A DNA stretch of 64,000 nucleotides from contig JARKQC010000097.1 of NCBI GenBank assembly GCA_029974985.1, forward strand, positions 37,654 through 101,653, in the 5' to 3' direction. Shown here piece after piece: positions 46,834 to 56,100 of this stretch (positions are counted from its first letter, which is position 1; every line of letters starts with the position of its first letter). A program made the position numbers and the translations under genes. The notes under the pieces were generated by a model. That model worked only from the letters and a program-made list of their open reading frames with translations. It ran no database searches and was not told the origin of the DNA. The DNA is from Bacteroidota bacterium. GTDB lineage: Bacteria > Bacteroidota > Ignavibacteria > Kapaibacteriales > UBA2268.

Positions 46834-49200
46834 ATGCTAAAAAAAATATTTCTTGTTATTATTTTCACTTTTTTGCCATACTTTGTATCTTACTCACAAG
46901 GTAATTTACAAATGCAAGCACCCAAGCAATATAAAATTGCAGGAATCACTGTATCTGGAAATCAATTTGCCGATACCGAAACGATTATTGCTTTAAGTGG
47001 ACTTTTACCTGGGGAGAATATTAGATTAATTAATGAACCTAAAATTCAAAAAGCTATTCAAACTCTTTGGCAAAGAAAACAATTTTCTTTTGTTGATATT
47101 AAAATTGATAGAATTTCCGAATTAGGTATTTTTCTTGAAATTATTGTTAAAGAAAATCCTCGACTTAGCTCTGTTGAAATCGAAGATAATTATGATATTG
47201 ATGATAAAGATATTGTAAAAGCTATTGGTAAAATGCGTGGAGATATAATCTCGAAATATGATTTATTCCTTGCTGAAAAATCTGTTCAAGATTTATATGA
47301 AAAAGAGGGGTCCCCTTTTACCAGAGCAAAAGCAAGCCTTGAGGACACAGATACTTCGCTTTATGCAAAAATGATTATAAATGTTAATGAAGGAGTTAAT
47401 TTTAAAGTTAACTCTATTAGTTTTATTGGTAATGTAAATTTTGATGAAAGTGATTTAAGAGGTGAATTATCCGAAACAAAGGAAAAATCATGGTGGCAGA
47501 TTTGGCGTAGTGCTAAATTTGATAAAAAGAAATATGAAGATGATAAAAAACTAATTGAAAAATTTTATAAGAAAAATGGTTTTATTGACGCTGTAATTGT
47601 AAAAGATACTGTAGAGTATGATTTTGATAATGATGTTGTAAATATTACCATCACTGTTGATGAAGGTCCAAAAGTATTTGTTAGAGATGTAAAATTTGTA
47701 GGGAATACTGTTTACCCAGAAAATATATTAATGAGACGTCTTGAATTTAAAAAAGGTGATGAGTATAATGTAGAGCGTTTTCAACAAAATTTAACTGGAA
47801 ACGAGAACCAAACCGATGCGTCGTCCTTATATATGGATAATGGCTACCTTCAAGCAAGGTTGATGCCAGATATATTTAGAGTTAGTTCTGATTCTGTTGA
47901 TATTGTTGTCAATGTATATGAGAATGAAAGGTTTAAAAACGGAAGAATTCTAATTGTTGGAAATACAAAGACAAAAGATAAAGTTATTCGTAGAGAGTTG
48001 TTTACTCGACCCGGTGATTATTTTGACCGTTCTGCAATCATTCGTAGTATTAGAGCATTACAAGTTTTACAATATTTCAATCCCGAATCATTAAGACCTG
48101 ATGTTAAGCCGTCGGAAACTGATAATACTGCTGTTGATATTATTTACAAGGTCGAGGAGCGTTCTACGGATACCTTCAATGCTTCTATTGGTTTTGCTGG
48201 AAGTTTCGGTCTTACTGGTGCGATGGGCTTTACTTTTAATAATTTCTCTTTATTAGAGCCACTAAAAGGTGGTGGTGGGCAAATTTTTAATTTTAATTGG
48301 GAATTTGGACAAGCTAACCGTTATAGAAATTTCTCTCTTGGGCTTACTGAGCCTTGGCTTTTTGATGAACCAACTACTATAGGATTTAATATTTTTGATA
48401 CTTATTTTAATTATTTAGATTTAGACCAAAGCCGTACTGGTGTAGGAGTAAATATTGGAAGAAGGTTTAGATGGCCCGATGATTATTGGCGCGGAGATTG
48501 GAGTTCCAGAGTTCAAGTTAATGATAATAAAACTGAGTCATATTATTATAGGCAGGGAAGATTTACAGAAGTAGCTTTGGGGCAAAGATTATCAAGAATT
48601 TCTGTAAATAATATGTTCTACCCTACTGCGGGATCTAAATTAACTTTATCAACAAATTTCGCTATGGGCGCAATAGGTATTGGGGAAGTTGACTATTTCA
48701 AAAATGAATTAAGTTTTGAAATGTATAATACTCTTGCAAAAATCCAAGGCAATGATAGATTAGTAGCTATGCTTTCAACAAAATTTGGTTATATTAATGG
48801 TTTTAACTCTGATACTACTATCTCACCTATTGAATTATATCGTATGGGTGGAAATGGTTTAAGCGGTTTTAGCGTTACTCCTTTAAGAGGTTATCCCGAT
48901 AATCAAATCGGTTCGAATACTGGTGATAAATTATTAGCTAAATATACTGCTGAATTAAGATTCGCTATTTCGCTCGATCCAATGCCAATTTATATTTATG
49001 GCTTTGCTGAAGCAGGTAATGTATGGTCTGATTTACGTTCGGCAAATCCATTTGATTTGAAACGTTCTGCTGGTTTTGGTATCCAAATGATGGTTATGCC
49101 AATTGGTATAATGGGATTTAGCTATGGATATGGTTTTGATAAATTATCCTCGACAGGCGAAGTCTCGGGTTGGAGATTTTTATTTCATTTAGGACAATAA
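46834..49200 (+). CDS. bamA: Outer membrane protein assembly factor BamA
   Basis: The 788-residue protein has a signal peptide, an N-terminal region of about five POTRA domains (roughly 30-425; for example YKIAGITVSGNQFADTETI and FRDVKFVGNT-like repeats such as VFVRDVKFVGNTVYP) and a C-terminal 16-strand barrel beginning near 440. The barrel includes the conserved GSF/FR region (FRWPDDYWRGDW) and ends in FLFHLGQ. It inserts barrel proteins into the outer membrane together with BamD. It lies 60 bp downstream of uppS and 40 bp before skp. Confidence 0.95.
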   Translation: MLKKIFLVIIFTFLPYFVSYSQGNLQMQAPKQYKIAGITVSGNQFADTETIIALSGLLPGENIRLINEPKIQKAIQTLWQRKQFSFVDIKIDRISELGIFLEIIVKENPRLSSVEIEDNYDIDDKDIVKAIGKMRGDIISKYDLFLAEKSVQDLYEKEGSPFTRAKASLEDTDTSLYAKMIINVNEGVNFKVNSISFIGNVNFDESDLRGELSETKEKSWWQIWRSAKFDKKKYEDDKKLIEKFYKKNGFIDAVIVKDTVEYDFDNDVVNITITVDEGPKVFVRDVKFVGNTVYPENILMRRLEFKKGDEYNVERFQQNLTGNENQTDASSLYMDNGYLQARLMPDIFRVSSDSVDIVVNVYENERFKNGRILIVGNTKTKDKVIRRELFTRPGDYFDRSAIIRSIRALQVLQYFNPESLRPDVKPSETDNTAVDIIYKVEERSTDTFNASIGFAGSFGLTGAMGFTFNNFSLLEPLKGGGGQIFNFNWEFGQANRYRNFSLGLTEPWLFDEPTTIGFNIFDTYFNYLDLDQSRTGVGVNIGRRFRWPDDYWRGDWSSRVQVNDNKTESYYYRQGRFTEVALGQRLSRISVNNMFYPTAGSKLTLSTNFAMGAIGIGEVDYFKNELSFEMYNTLAKIQGNDRLVAMLSTKFGYINGFNSDTTISPIELYRMGGNGLSGFSVTPLRGYPDNQIGSNTGDKLLAKYTAELRFAISLDPMPIYIYGFAEAGNVWSDLRSANPFDLKRSAGFGIQMMVMPIGIMGFSYGYGFDKLSSTGEVSGWRFLFHLGQ

Positions 49201-49240
49201 ATTATTATATTTTTTTATTTTATTTTGGAGTATTTTTTTT

Positions 49241-49780
49241 ATGACTAAGAAATTGTGTGTGTTGCTTAACTTGTCTTTAATATTGTTTGTTTTTTTTAGT
49301 GCAAATAGTGTTTTTAGTCAAGTAAATGCATCTAAAATTGGTGTTGTGGACGTTGAATCTGTTTTAAAAGAATTGCCCGAAGCAATCGATGCAGATAAAG
49401 TAATTAAAGAAAAAGGTCAAAAATGGCAAGATACTTTAATGAAAATGCAACAAGATTTACAAACAAAATTAGAGCAGTATCAAAAGCAAAAATCTATGAT
49501 GCCACAAGATAAACAACATAAAGAAGAAGAAAGTTTACAAGCACAAAATGCAAATTTATTACAATATCGCGAAGTAAAATTTGGACAACAAGGCGAAATT
49601 AATAAATTACGCGAAGAATTGCTCGACCCAATTAGAACAAAAATTCGTAAAGCTATCGAAAGTGTTGCAAAAGAAGAAAAAATTGCTATAGTTGTTGATA
49701 AAATGGCTACTATTTACTCAGACCAATCTATTGATATTACTTTTAAAGTAATTGATAGAATTAAAAGAGGGTCTAATTAA
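49241..49780 (+). CDS. skp: Periplasmic chaperone Skp (OmpH)
   Basis: The 179-residue protein has a signal peptide (cleaved near VFSQ), then the Skp pattern: a strand KIGVVDVESVLKELPEA, a long coiled coil rich in Gln/Lys (LQTKLEQYQKQKSMMPQDKQHKEEESLQ, about 70-100) and the closing strand EEKIAIVVDKMATIYSDQSIDITFKV. Skp trimers hold unfolded outer-membrane proteins in the periplasm and deliver them to BamA. It is the last gene of the uppS-bamA-skp run and has a terminator. Confidence 0.92.
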   Translation: MTKKLCVLLNLSLILFVFFSANSVFSQVNASKIGVVDVESVLKELPEAIDADKVIKEKGQKWQDTLMKMQQDLQTKLEQYQKQKSMMPQDKQHKEEESLQAQNANLLQYREVKFGQQGEINKLREELLDPIRTKIRKAIESVAKEEKIAIVVDKMATIYSDQSIDITFKVIDRIKRGSN

Positions 49781-49810
49781 ACTTTAACCAATTGCAATTG
49801 AAATATTTAT

Positions 49811-49840
49811 AAAAGGAGTCTATCGTTAGATTCCTTTTTT
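49811..49840 (+). terminator. Rho-independent terminator after skp
   Basis: The stem AGGAGTCTA / TAGATTCCT, with one G-T wobble and a TCGT loop, runs into a T tract. Confidence 0.8.
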
Positions 49841-49943
49841 ATTTCAAGTATTTTTTTATAAGTTTTAAAATTAACTTACAATAATTATTATTTTTTATCT
49901 ACATATAATAAAATATTTTCTTAACTAATATTTAATTTTTTTT

Positions 49944-50786
49944 ATGAAAAAAATAATTGTTTTCTTGCTCTTTATTTCATTCATTGCTTGTGAGAATAAT
50001 AGCAATAATGATTCATCAAATGAATCATCAATTGAAAATCCAGCAAAAGGCTCTTTATTAAAAATCGAAAATAGAGAACTTGAGAAAGTATCTAATGAAT
50101 CCAATGAAAATTCAAATCAAATTAATAAAAAGATTATTAAAACTGGAAATATATCTTTCAAATCAAAAAATTTAAACGATACAAAACAAAAAATTGATAT
50201 TTTAGTAAAAAAAGTTAATGGCTATTATTCTTCTGAATCATTTAATAAAAGTGATTACAGAAATGATTATAATTTAGATATTAGAATTCCAAGTGATAAT
50301 TTTGATAATTTTATAAAAGGATTAAACTCACTCGAAGGTAATATAACAAGCCAAAATTTTTCTGCTAATGATGTTACAAGCGAATATCTCGATTTTGATA
50401 TGCGTTTATCAAACAAAACTGCATATTTGGAAAAATATAAAGATATTTTAAAACAAGCTCGTACAATTAGTGAGATCCTCGAAGTTGAAGATAAAATTAG
50501 AGTCATTGAAGAGGAAATTGAATCTGTCAAGGGAAGGTTAAAATATTTATCAGACCAAGTTAGTTTAAGCACTCTTAATCTGAATATTTATCAAGAATTC
50601 GACTCTCCAGAAAAACCAGCAAATAGCTTTTTTGAAAGATTATGGTCTTCTTTTGTAAAAGGTTGGAAAGCTCTCGCTGAATTTGTGCTTCTTTTAATAG
50701 TTTTGTGGCCATTTTTCATCATTGGTATAGTTGTATTTTTTATATTTTATAAATGGGTTAAAAAGCCAATAAAACGTGATTTGTGA
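49944..50786 (+). CDS. DUF4349 membrane-anchored lipoprotein
   Basis: The 280-residue protein has a lipobox (SFIACENN, C16), an Asn/Ser/Glu-rich spacer, and then the DUF4349 core: KIIKTGNISFKSKNLNDT, IRIPSDNFDNFIKGL, SEYLDFDMRLSNKTAYLEKY and a coiled coil around ILEVEDKIRVIEEEIESVKGRLKYL. A terminal membrane span (about 240-270) ends in a basic tail. The family is widespread in envelopes and its role is unknown. It is monocistronic. Confidence 0.87.
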   Translation: MKKIIVFLLFISFIACENNSNNDSSNESSIENPAKGSLLKIENRELEKVSNESNENSNQINKKIIKTGNISFKSKNLNDTKQKIDILVKKVNGYYSSESFNKSDYRNDYNLDIRIPSDNFDNFIKGLNSLEGNITSQNFSANDVTSEYLDFDMRLSNKTAYLEKYKDILKQARTISEILEVEDKIRVIEEEIESVKGRLKYLSDQVSLSTLNLNIYQEFDSPEKPANSFFERLWSSFVKGWKALAEFVLLLIVLWPFFIIGIVVFFIFYKWVKKPIKRDL

Positions 50787-50875
50787 TGCAAAAAGGGAAA
50801 ATATTAAAATTTCACCAGAATTTAGGGTATATTATATTAGAGGATTTAGATTAACAAAATCAAATAGTAACATCA

Positions 50876-51166
50876 TTATAAGACTATTTTGCCAGAAATA
50901 TAATTTTTGATAAGTTTTACTACTAATTCCTTGTAGTTGATACCATTTTGATTGCTCTTTTTTACAATTAAATCAAAATCTTCTTTGCTGAGAGTGATAT
51001 TTAGTGTGTTTTTCTGTTCTATATCGTCTGAAAAGAACTCTCTAATACTGCGTTTACGCTCTTCAATATCGCCAACGCTTTTCCATTCGCCATTTTCTAC
51101 TGAATTAAGTAGCTCTATCTCATCTTTTTCAAGTTCGTAGTCTCTCCAATCTTTAATTAGCTCCAT
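50876..51166 (-). CDS. Orphan CopG/BrnA-like antitoxin
   Basis: Starting at ATG 51166, the protein has about 96 residues. The acidic N-terminal half (LEKDEIELLNSVENGEW) is followed by RSIREFFSDD and a C-terminal ribbon-helix-helix-like module: TLNITLSKEDFDLIVKKSNQNG and INYKELVVKLIKNYISG. This order is that of BrnA/CopG-type antitoxins. No toxin frame lies within 150 bp on either side. In-frame codons continue 22 positions upstream of the ATG without a start other than one TTG at 51175. It may be a solitary antitoxin or an autoregulator. Confidence 0.6.
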   Translation of the reverse strand: MELIKDWRDYELEKDEIELLNSVENGEWKSVGDIEERKRSIREFFSDDIEQKNTLNITLSKEDFDLIVKKSNQNGINYKELVVKLIKNYISGKIVL

Positions 51167-51338
51167 TTTTATCAACTCATAAATAGGATAAACCCAATAA
51201 TCTATACTTAATGCAAAACATTTTCTAAAATATTATATTATTTATGGCACTTTCAACAAAATTGCTAATAAACAATATCTAATATAAGACTTTAAAATTC
51301 GTTTCTACAATGATATATTTTTATAAAATTGAAAAATA

Positions 51339-53237
51339 ATGAGTAATACTAATAATCTTAATTTAATTTTAGAGAAATTAAATCAATTAAAGTCGAAAAA
51401 ATATAAGTCAAAATTTTATATACCGGGCTTGTGGCTTAATGGTGAAATTGGTAAAATCGAAATAAATCCATACCATTTTTTTATAGAAAGAATAGAAAAA
51501 ATTAAGTCGGAAAGTGAAAATCTAAATTCGCGAAAAGATAAGCTTATTTATAATATGTATATTAGGCTTACTACATCGTATGATCATAATAATGATGGAA
51601 ATATTAGCTATAAAGAAGGGCAATTCCGTGAGACGGGTACTTTCCTCAAAGCTATTTCTATTTTGCCATATATAAAATCGCTTGGAGTGAATACCATTTA
51701 TTTATTGCCAATTACTTCTATTGGTGAAGATGGGAAAAAGGGTGATTTAGGGTCGCCATATTCTATTCGTAATCCATATAAGCAAGATGAAAATCTATCC
51801 GAACCGCTTTTAGAATTAGGTGAAGAAGTTGAATTTAAAGCATTTTCCGAAGCGGTACATCTTTTGGGTATGGATTTAGTCTGTGAGTTCATATTTCGCA
51901 CTGCAAGTATTGATAGCGACTTGACTTTAGAGCATCCTGAATGGTTTTATTGGATTAATAATAGGGTGAAAAATAGAGAAATTGGAGACCTTTCCGAAGC
52001 TAAATATGGTTCTCCAATTTTCCTCAAAAAAGAGTTAAACGAAATATTTGAAAAAGTAAATTCGGGTGATTTTGATGAATTGCCTGCACCACACGAGCAG
52101 TATAAGAAAATGTTTACTGAAACTCCAAAAAAAGTTGCTCGCGTAGAAGGTAAAATTCGCGGATTGCTTAGCGATAAAAAGACCGAAGTACGCATTCCGA
52201 GTGCTTTTGCGGATTGGCCCCCACAAGATAATCAACCCCCTTGGAGCGATGTTACTTATTTAAAATTATATGACAATTCTAAATTTAACTACATTGCATA
52301 TAATACAATTAGAATGTATGATAATGAACTTGCTACAAAAAAGAATATCAATAAGGAACTTTGGGAATATATCACAAATATTATTCCACATTATATCGTA
52401 AATTTCGATATTGATGGTGTAATGATTGATATGGGGCATGCACTTCCGCACGATTTACAGAAAAATATTATCAAAAAAGCCAAAGATATGAAGGAGAATT
52501 TCTATTTTTGGGAAGAAAATTTTGATATTTCTGCTAAATCGAAAGAAGAAGGTTTTTCGGCTGTGCTGGGATATTTAATTTTTGATGCTCATCAGCATTA
52601 TAAAATGAAAGATTTAATTGCTCGATTTGTAAGACGAGATTTTGATATTAATTTTTTCTTAAGTGCCGAAAATCACAATACTCCGCGTAGCTTTTCGAGA
52701 ATAAATAATATAGATTATCTAAAAAGTATATATGCTTTTACACTATTTTTACCAGCACTTACATTTATTCATTCTGGATTTGAGCTTGCGGAATCTCAGC
52801 CCGTAAATACGGGTTTGGACTTTACAAATGATGAAATTGAGAAGTATCCCGCTCAAAAATTAGGGCTATTCTCTTATACTACTCTTAATTGGGATAATGA
52901 AAATGAAATCACAAATTTTATTCGTAAAATAAATGATATTAAGTCGCAAGTAATTCAAGATAAAGATGATATTAAAGAAAATGATATAGTAAGTTTGGAC
53001 TGTAATAATGATAATATCGTTGGATTTATAAGAAGGGATAAAATTGCGAAAAATGAAATTATTATTGCTACAAATTATTCATTAGAAACTATAAATGATA
53101 TTGAAATTAGCTCGCTCGCGGGTGCTACGAAGTTAATAAATCTCTTTAATTCAAAAGAAGAAATAAATATAATTGACGGCATAGCAAAGATTAATTTCAC
53201 TTCTTTCGAACTAAAAATATTGAAATTGGAGTATTGA
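51339..53237 (+). CDS. Divergent GH13 (GlgE-like) alpha-amylase-family protein
   Basis: The 632-residue protein has an EF-hand-like calcium loop (DHNNDGNISYKE, 82-93), then a TIM-barrel core: SLGVNTIYLLPITSIG, a HPEWFYW segment like that of GlgE, the nucleophile aspartate in GVMIDMGHALP (D364) and an acid/base pair near E392/E393 (FWEENFD). Two normally invariant residues differ: the arginine two residues before the nucleophile is M362, and the transition-state aspartate of NHD is N447 (ENHNTPR). A C-terminal beta domain covers about 540-632. No signal peptide is present. It may act on glucans in an altered way or be non-hydrolytic. Confidence 0.72.
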   Translation: MSNTNNLNLILEKLNQLKSKKYKSKFYIPGLWLNGEIGKIEINPYHFFIERIEKIKSESENLNSRKDKLIYNMYIRLTTSYDHNNDGNISYKEGQFRETGTFLKAISILPYIKSLGVNTIYLLPITSIGEDGKKGDLGSPYSIRNPYKQDENLSEPLLELGEEVEFKAFSEAVHLLGMDLVCEFIFRTASIDSDLTLEHPEWFYWINNRVKNREIGDLSEAKYGSPIFLKKELNEIFEKVNSGDFDELPAPHEQYKKMFTETPKKVARVEGKIRGLLSDKKTEVRIPSAFADWPPQDNQPPWSDVTYLKLYDNSKFNYIAYNTIRMYDNELATKKNINKELWEYITNIIPHYIVNFDIDGVMIDMGHALPHDLQKNIIKKAKDMKENFYFWEENFDISAKSKEEGFSAVLGYLIFDAHQHYKMKDLIARFVRRDFDINFFLSAENHNTPRSFSRINNIDYLKSIYAFTLFLPALTFIHSGFELAESQPVNTGLDFTNDEIEKYPAQKLGLFSYTTLNWDNENEITNFIRKINDIKSQVIQDKDDIKENDIVSLDCNNDNIVGFIRRDKIAKNEIIIATNYSLETINDIEISSLAGATKLINLFNSKEEINIIDGIAKINFTSFELKILKLEY

Positions 53238-53558
53238 AATCATTTATTTATTATAAAAAAACTAACATTGCATTTTTCCATTTTTTATAAGTTCTATAAT
53301 TGCTGTGCAGATGAGCATATAAATTGATGCGTAAATCCACACTCATAGTGTGAATGATACATATTTTTCTTTCTTAAACAATTTTATTATAATTATATAT
53401 TGAATACGTTCATTGAGCGGAGCCGAAATGAACGGTCTTTTAATTTTATTGTAACAATAATGTGAAATTTTTAAAAATAATTTGTTGAATATGAAAAAAA
53501 TAGTTAAGTTTGTACACAATGATTACTCTTAATGATTTATAATGCATGAAAGTTGTAC
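53238..53558 (+). other. Intergenic segment with small hairpins
   Basis: No gene is seen. The segment holds a small hairpin CACAC-TCATA-GTGTG near 53337-53351 and the perfect inverted repeat at 53407-53434 listed separately. It leads into repeat copy A. Confidence 0.5.
53407..53434. repeat. Inverted repeat with GAGCGGAGCCGA centre
   Basis: The arms CGTTCATT and AATGAACG are perfectly complementary around a 12-base centre GAGCGGAGCCGA, followed by TCTTTT. Elements with this core recur between genes in many Bacteroidota, where they may act as terminators or repetitive hairpins. Confidence 0.6.
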
Positions 53559-53899
53559 ATATAACACATTTTACAAAGTTTTCGTAATGCTTACTAAAGT
53601 GAAGCATAGCTTAATCCTATTTATATATTTAAACTTCTTAGAATCTTTTTACCTCTCTTTTCCTCCTAATAATAATTCAAGTGATATAGTATATCCTAAT
53701 ATCAAAGAAATATCAAAGAAATATCAAAGAAATATCAAAGAAATATCAAAGAAATATCAAAGAAATATCAAAGAAATATCAAAGAAATACAACTATTTTA
53801 TATTAAATCCAAATTATTTTTACATCATAATAAATTTAAAATTCCGGGCATTGCGAGTTTGCGGCAGTTAAGATTATTTTAAGTCTTTTCTGTCGCTTT
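53559..53899. repeat. Interspersed module repeat, copy A
   Basis: This sequence matches copies B and C over most of its length, sharing blocks such as GAAGCATAGC and TTTGCGGC and a long AT tract near 53823. It differs by a 77-bp expansion of an 11-bp tandem unit. It ends 140 bp before the first gene of module A. The copy has lost the left part, with the hairpin, that B and C retain. Confidence 0.85.
53701..53788. repeat. Eight-unit 11-bp tandem array (ATCAAAGAAAT)
   Basis: Eight head-to-tail copies of the 11-base unit are present inside repeat copy A, while copies B and C have one unit each. Such arrays vary in number by replication slippage. Confidence 0.95.
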
Positions 53900-54039
53900 G
53901 CAGGATAATTCTAAAACATAGGAATAATTATCCGAAGTTTGTTTTTGAGCCTTTCTTTGACATTTAATTGTAGTGTAAAATTAAATTGTCAGGTAAAGAA
54001 ATATATAATTTGTTTAAATAATTTAAATCGGTGATATAA

Positions 54040-54495
54040 ATGAAAAAATTTAGTCTTGTAATCTTTCTTATAATAATGCATATTTCAACATCATTCTCAT
54101 ATATACAAACATTCAATTCTACTATTGATATGGAGGATAGAGGTGATGGTACTCCAAAATTTGGTGATTATTATGAAACAGTTCACATATATTGTTTATC
54201 AAATAGATGCGAATTAGTATGCTTTCAACCTGGTGTTTCTTACGAATGTACCTGGTTCGGTGCAACTACTTGTCATGGCTGTGAAAATTCATGGTCAATT
54301 TATGATAACACAAATAGCAGTGAAATGTTTAACTATGCCAAAAATCAGATAACTACAGGTATATATAGTGGAGTTTATTCCAATAATATTTATTATTTCC
54401 CTTTAGGAATTACAATTTATCGTACTGTAAATTGGAATGTAGATACACTTAGTATGAAATCATTTATAAATATAACAGTTTCTGATGGTAATTAA
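54040..54495 (+). CDS. Module A small cysteine-containing secreted protein
   Basis: The 151-residue protein has a signal peptide (cleaved near FSYI-Q). Six cysteines lie between about 51 and 80 in the segment YCLSNRCELVC, YECTW, TTCHGC, suggesting disulfide bonds after export. The C-terminal half is beta-rich (TGIYSGVYSNNIYYF). I recognise no family. It is the first gene after repeat copy A, in the same relative position as the Cys-rich genes of modules B and C, though its Cys spacing is different. It is followed by a hairpin and a second secreted gene, 50 bp downstream. Confidence 0.65.
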   Translation: MKKFSLVIFLIIMHISTSFSYIQTFNSTIDMEDRGDGTPKFGDYYETVHIYCLSNRCELVCFQPGVSYECTWFGATTCHGCENSWSIYDNTNSSEMFNYAKNQITTGIYSGVYSNNIYYFPLGITIYRTVNWNVDTLSMKSFINITVSDGN

Positions 54496-54503
54496 TAATA
54501 AAG

Positions 54504-54540
54504 GGGTGGAGTTACAACTCCTTTCCTATTTAAAATAGGT
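54504..54540 (+). promoter_or_regulatory. Intercistronic hairpins in module A
   Basis: Two small palindromes, GGAGTTAC-AACTCC and CCTATT-TAA-AATAGG, fill the gap between the first and second genes. They could partly terminate transcription or protect the message; the second overlaps the AGGTG ribosome site of the next gene. Confidence 0.35.
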
Positions 54541-54545
54541 GATTT

Positions 54546-55625
54546 ATGCTTAACATTTTATTTTTATTTATTTATTTATTAAACGGCTTTTATGAATTTA
54601 CAATCCAAAATGAAAGTAGTTATTATAGTGCTATGTACTATGATTATATAAATATCAATGACGAAACTTACATATATGAAACTGCAATTTCTAAAGATTG
54701 TAAAATTATTTTAAAAAATCTTCAAAATCAACAAAAAGAGTATATACTTGAAATTAAACCAGAATTTAGTAAATTCAATACATGCAATAAGATTCTGATT
54801 TCGAATATTCAAATGTATAATGATACAATTATATTCGTTACTTCAGATAAGATCTGTAAATATAACTATAATCCAATAAAAGACAAATTTGATTTTTTTG
54901 AAGTAATTGACTTAGAGAATATTTTCCAAAAACAAATCTTATATTATGGGAATATAATATTTCTTGATTACCCAATACTATATGGTTGGAAAGAATCTTA
55001 TAATTCCAAAAGAACTGAAATGAATTTGTATTATTTTAAAGTAAATTTGAATGACAATATAAGTGAATTTTATTCATTAGATTTGCCAAAAGGTTTCTAC
55101 TGGACAATTTTTCAACCCCGCAATGTATTAGATTTCACTCACGGAAAATTCTTATACACTCATATAACAGATTATAAAATTTATATAAATAATTTTAGAC
55201 AAGGTACAATTGATACTATCATTAGAAATGTTCCAAATTGGCAATCAAATACTTTCAGTAATGATAAATTTAATGATATGCACCCTGCCAAAATCGCAGA
55301 GTACCTTCAGAAAGACACAACTATAAATTATCTTATACATCGGGCTAATTTTTTAAATGATAGTACTTTGTTAATATGTTATTCAGGTAAAAATGACAAT
55401 GCAAGTAAGGGGCAATTATATACATTCAAGTATGATTTATGGAGATATAACGGTACTAAATGGCTTTTTCAAAATGAATTCAATGACAATTTTGTACTTA
55501 ACTCAAATACCCAAATATCAATTTATCAAAATTATAAAATATTTAATAATGAAATTTATTCTTTGCAATTAAATGAAGATGATGAAAAATACCATATTTA
55601 TAAGTTTTATCCCTTTAATAATTAG
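54546..55625 (+). CDS. Secreted all-beta protein of unknown function (module A)
   Basis: The 359-residue protein has a hydrophobic start (LNILFLFIYLLNGFY) that may act as a signal. The mature part alternates short strands and turns, for example DTIIFVTSDKICKYNYN and GQLYTFKYDLWRYNGTKW, a pattern compatible with a beta-propeller, although no Asp-box, Kelch or T9SS motif can be recognised. It occupies the position held by the T9SS propeller genes in modules B and C. Its last 53 bp overlap the start of the thioredoxin-like gene. Confidence 0.55.
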   Translation: MLNILFLFIYLLNGFYEFTIQNESSYYSAMYYDYININDETYIYETAISKDCKIILKNLQNQQKEYILEIKPEFSKFNTCNKILISNIQMYNDTIIFVTSDKICKYNYNPIKDKFDFFEVIDLENIFQKQILYYGNIIFLDYPILYGWKESYNSKRTEMNLYYFKVNLNDNISEFYSLDLPKGFYWTIFQPRNVLDFTHGKFLYTHITDYKIYINNFRQGTIDTIIRNVPNWQSNTFSNDKFNDMHPAKIAEYLQKDTTINYLIHRANFLNDSTLLICYSGKNDNASKGQLYTFKYDLWRYNGTKWLFQNEFNDNFVLNSNTQISIYQNYKIFNNEIYSLQLNEDDEKYHIYKFYPFNN

Positions 55626-56061
55626 TTATATTTTTATGCAGTCTATCTTTTCGGTTGATCTTGAAGAAGTGAAAATGCATAATCTTGACAATTGTGTAAT
55701 CATTGTTCTCAATACATTATATTGCAGAGATTGTTTTGATCAATTGATTCAACATAAAGATATTTGGTCAAAAAAGTTTCGTACTATATTAGTTGTTAAA
55801 TCCAGCAAAAATAAACGATCTGTTTTAGAAATTAAGAAGTTTTTTAAAAACAAACTAAATTATGATGAATTACTATTTATAGAGCAAAATACTAATGATT
55901 GGAATTTGCCAATTTATTTGTTTGATTATAAGATAACATATTCACCTTCAATTATATTAATAAAAGATAAAAAAATGCAATTATTTGATTACAAATTTCT
56001 TTATAATGGAAATTACAAAAATGAACTGAAAAACAGATTGAAAACATTGTCAGAACCATGA
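55573..56061 (+). CDS. Thioredoxin-like CXXC protein, membrane-anchored
   Basis: The 162-residue protein starts inside the preceding gene, 53 bp before that gene's stop, in another frame. After an N-terminal hydrophobic anchor (SFIPLIISYIFMQSIF) comes a thioredoxin-like core: a strand CVIIVLNTLYCRDCFDQL with a CXXC pair (CRDC), then FRTILVVKSSKN, and a cis-proline-like strand TYSPSIILIKDKKM. This would be a periplasmic thiol-disulfide protein. Its place beside a Cys-rich secreted protein suggests it forms or rearranges the disulfides there, which is inference. Confidence 0.6.
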   Translation: MKMMKNTIFISFIPLIISYIFMQSIFSVDLEEVKMHNLDNCVIIVLNTLYCRDCFDQLIQHKDIWSKKFRTILVVKSSKNKRSVLEIKKFFKNKLNYDELLFIEQNTNDWNLPIYLFDYKITYSPSIILIKDKKMQLFDYKFLYNGNYKNELKNRLKTLSEP

Positions 56062-56100
56062 TTTACTAGATTAGAGGATTTTAAGAATTAAGACAAATAG

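Noticed and set aside
53701..53788. CRISPR array
   Set aside because: The units are 11 bp, directly adjacent, with no spacers and no cas genes nearby.
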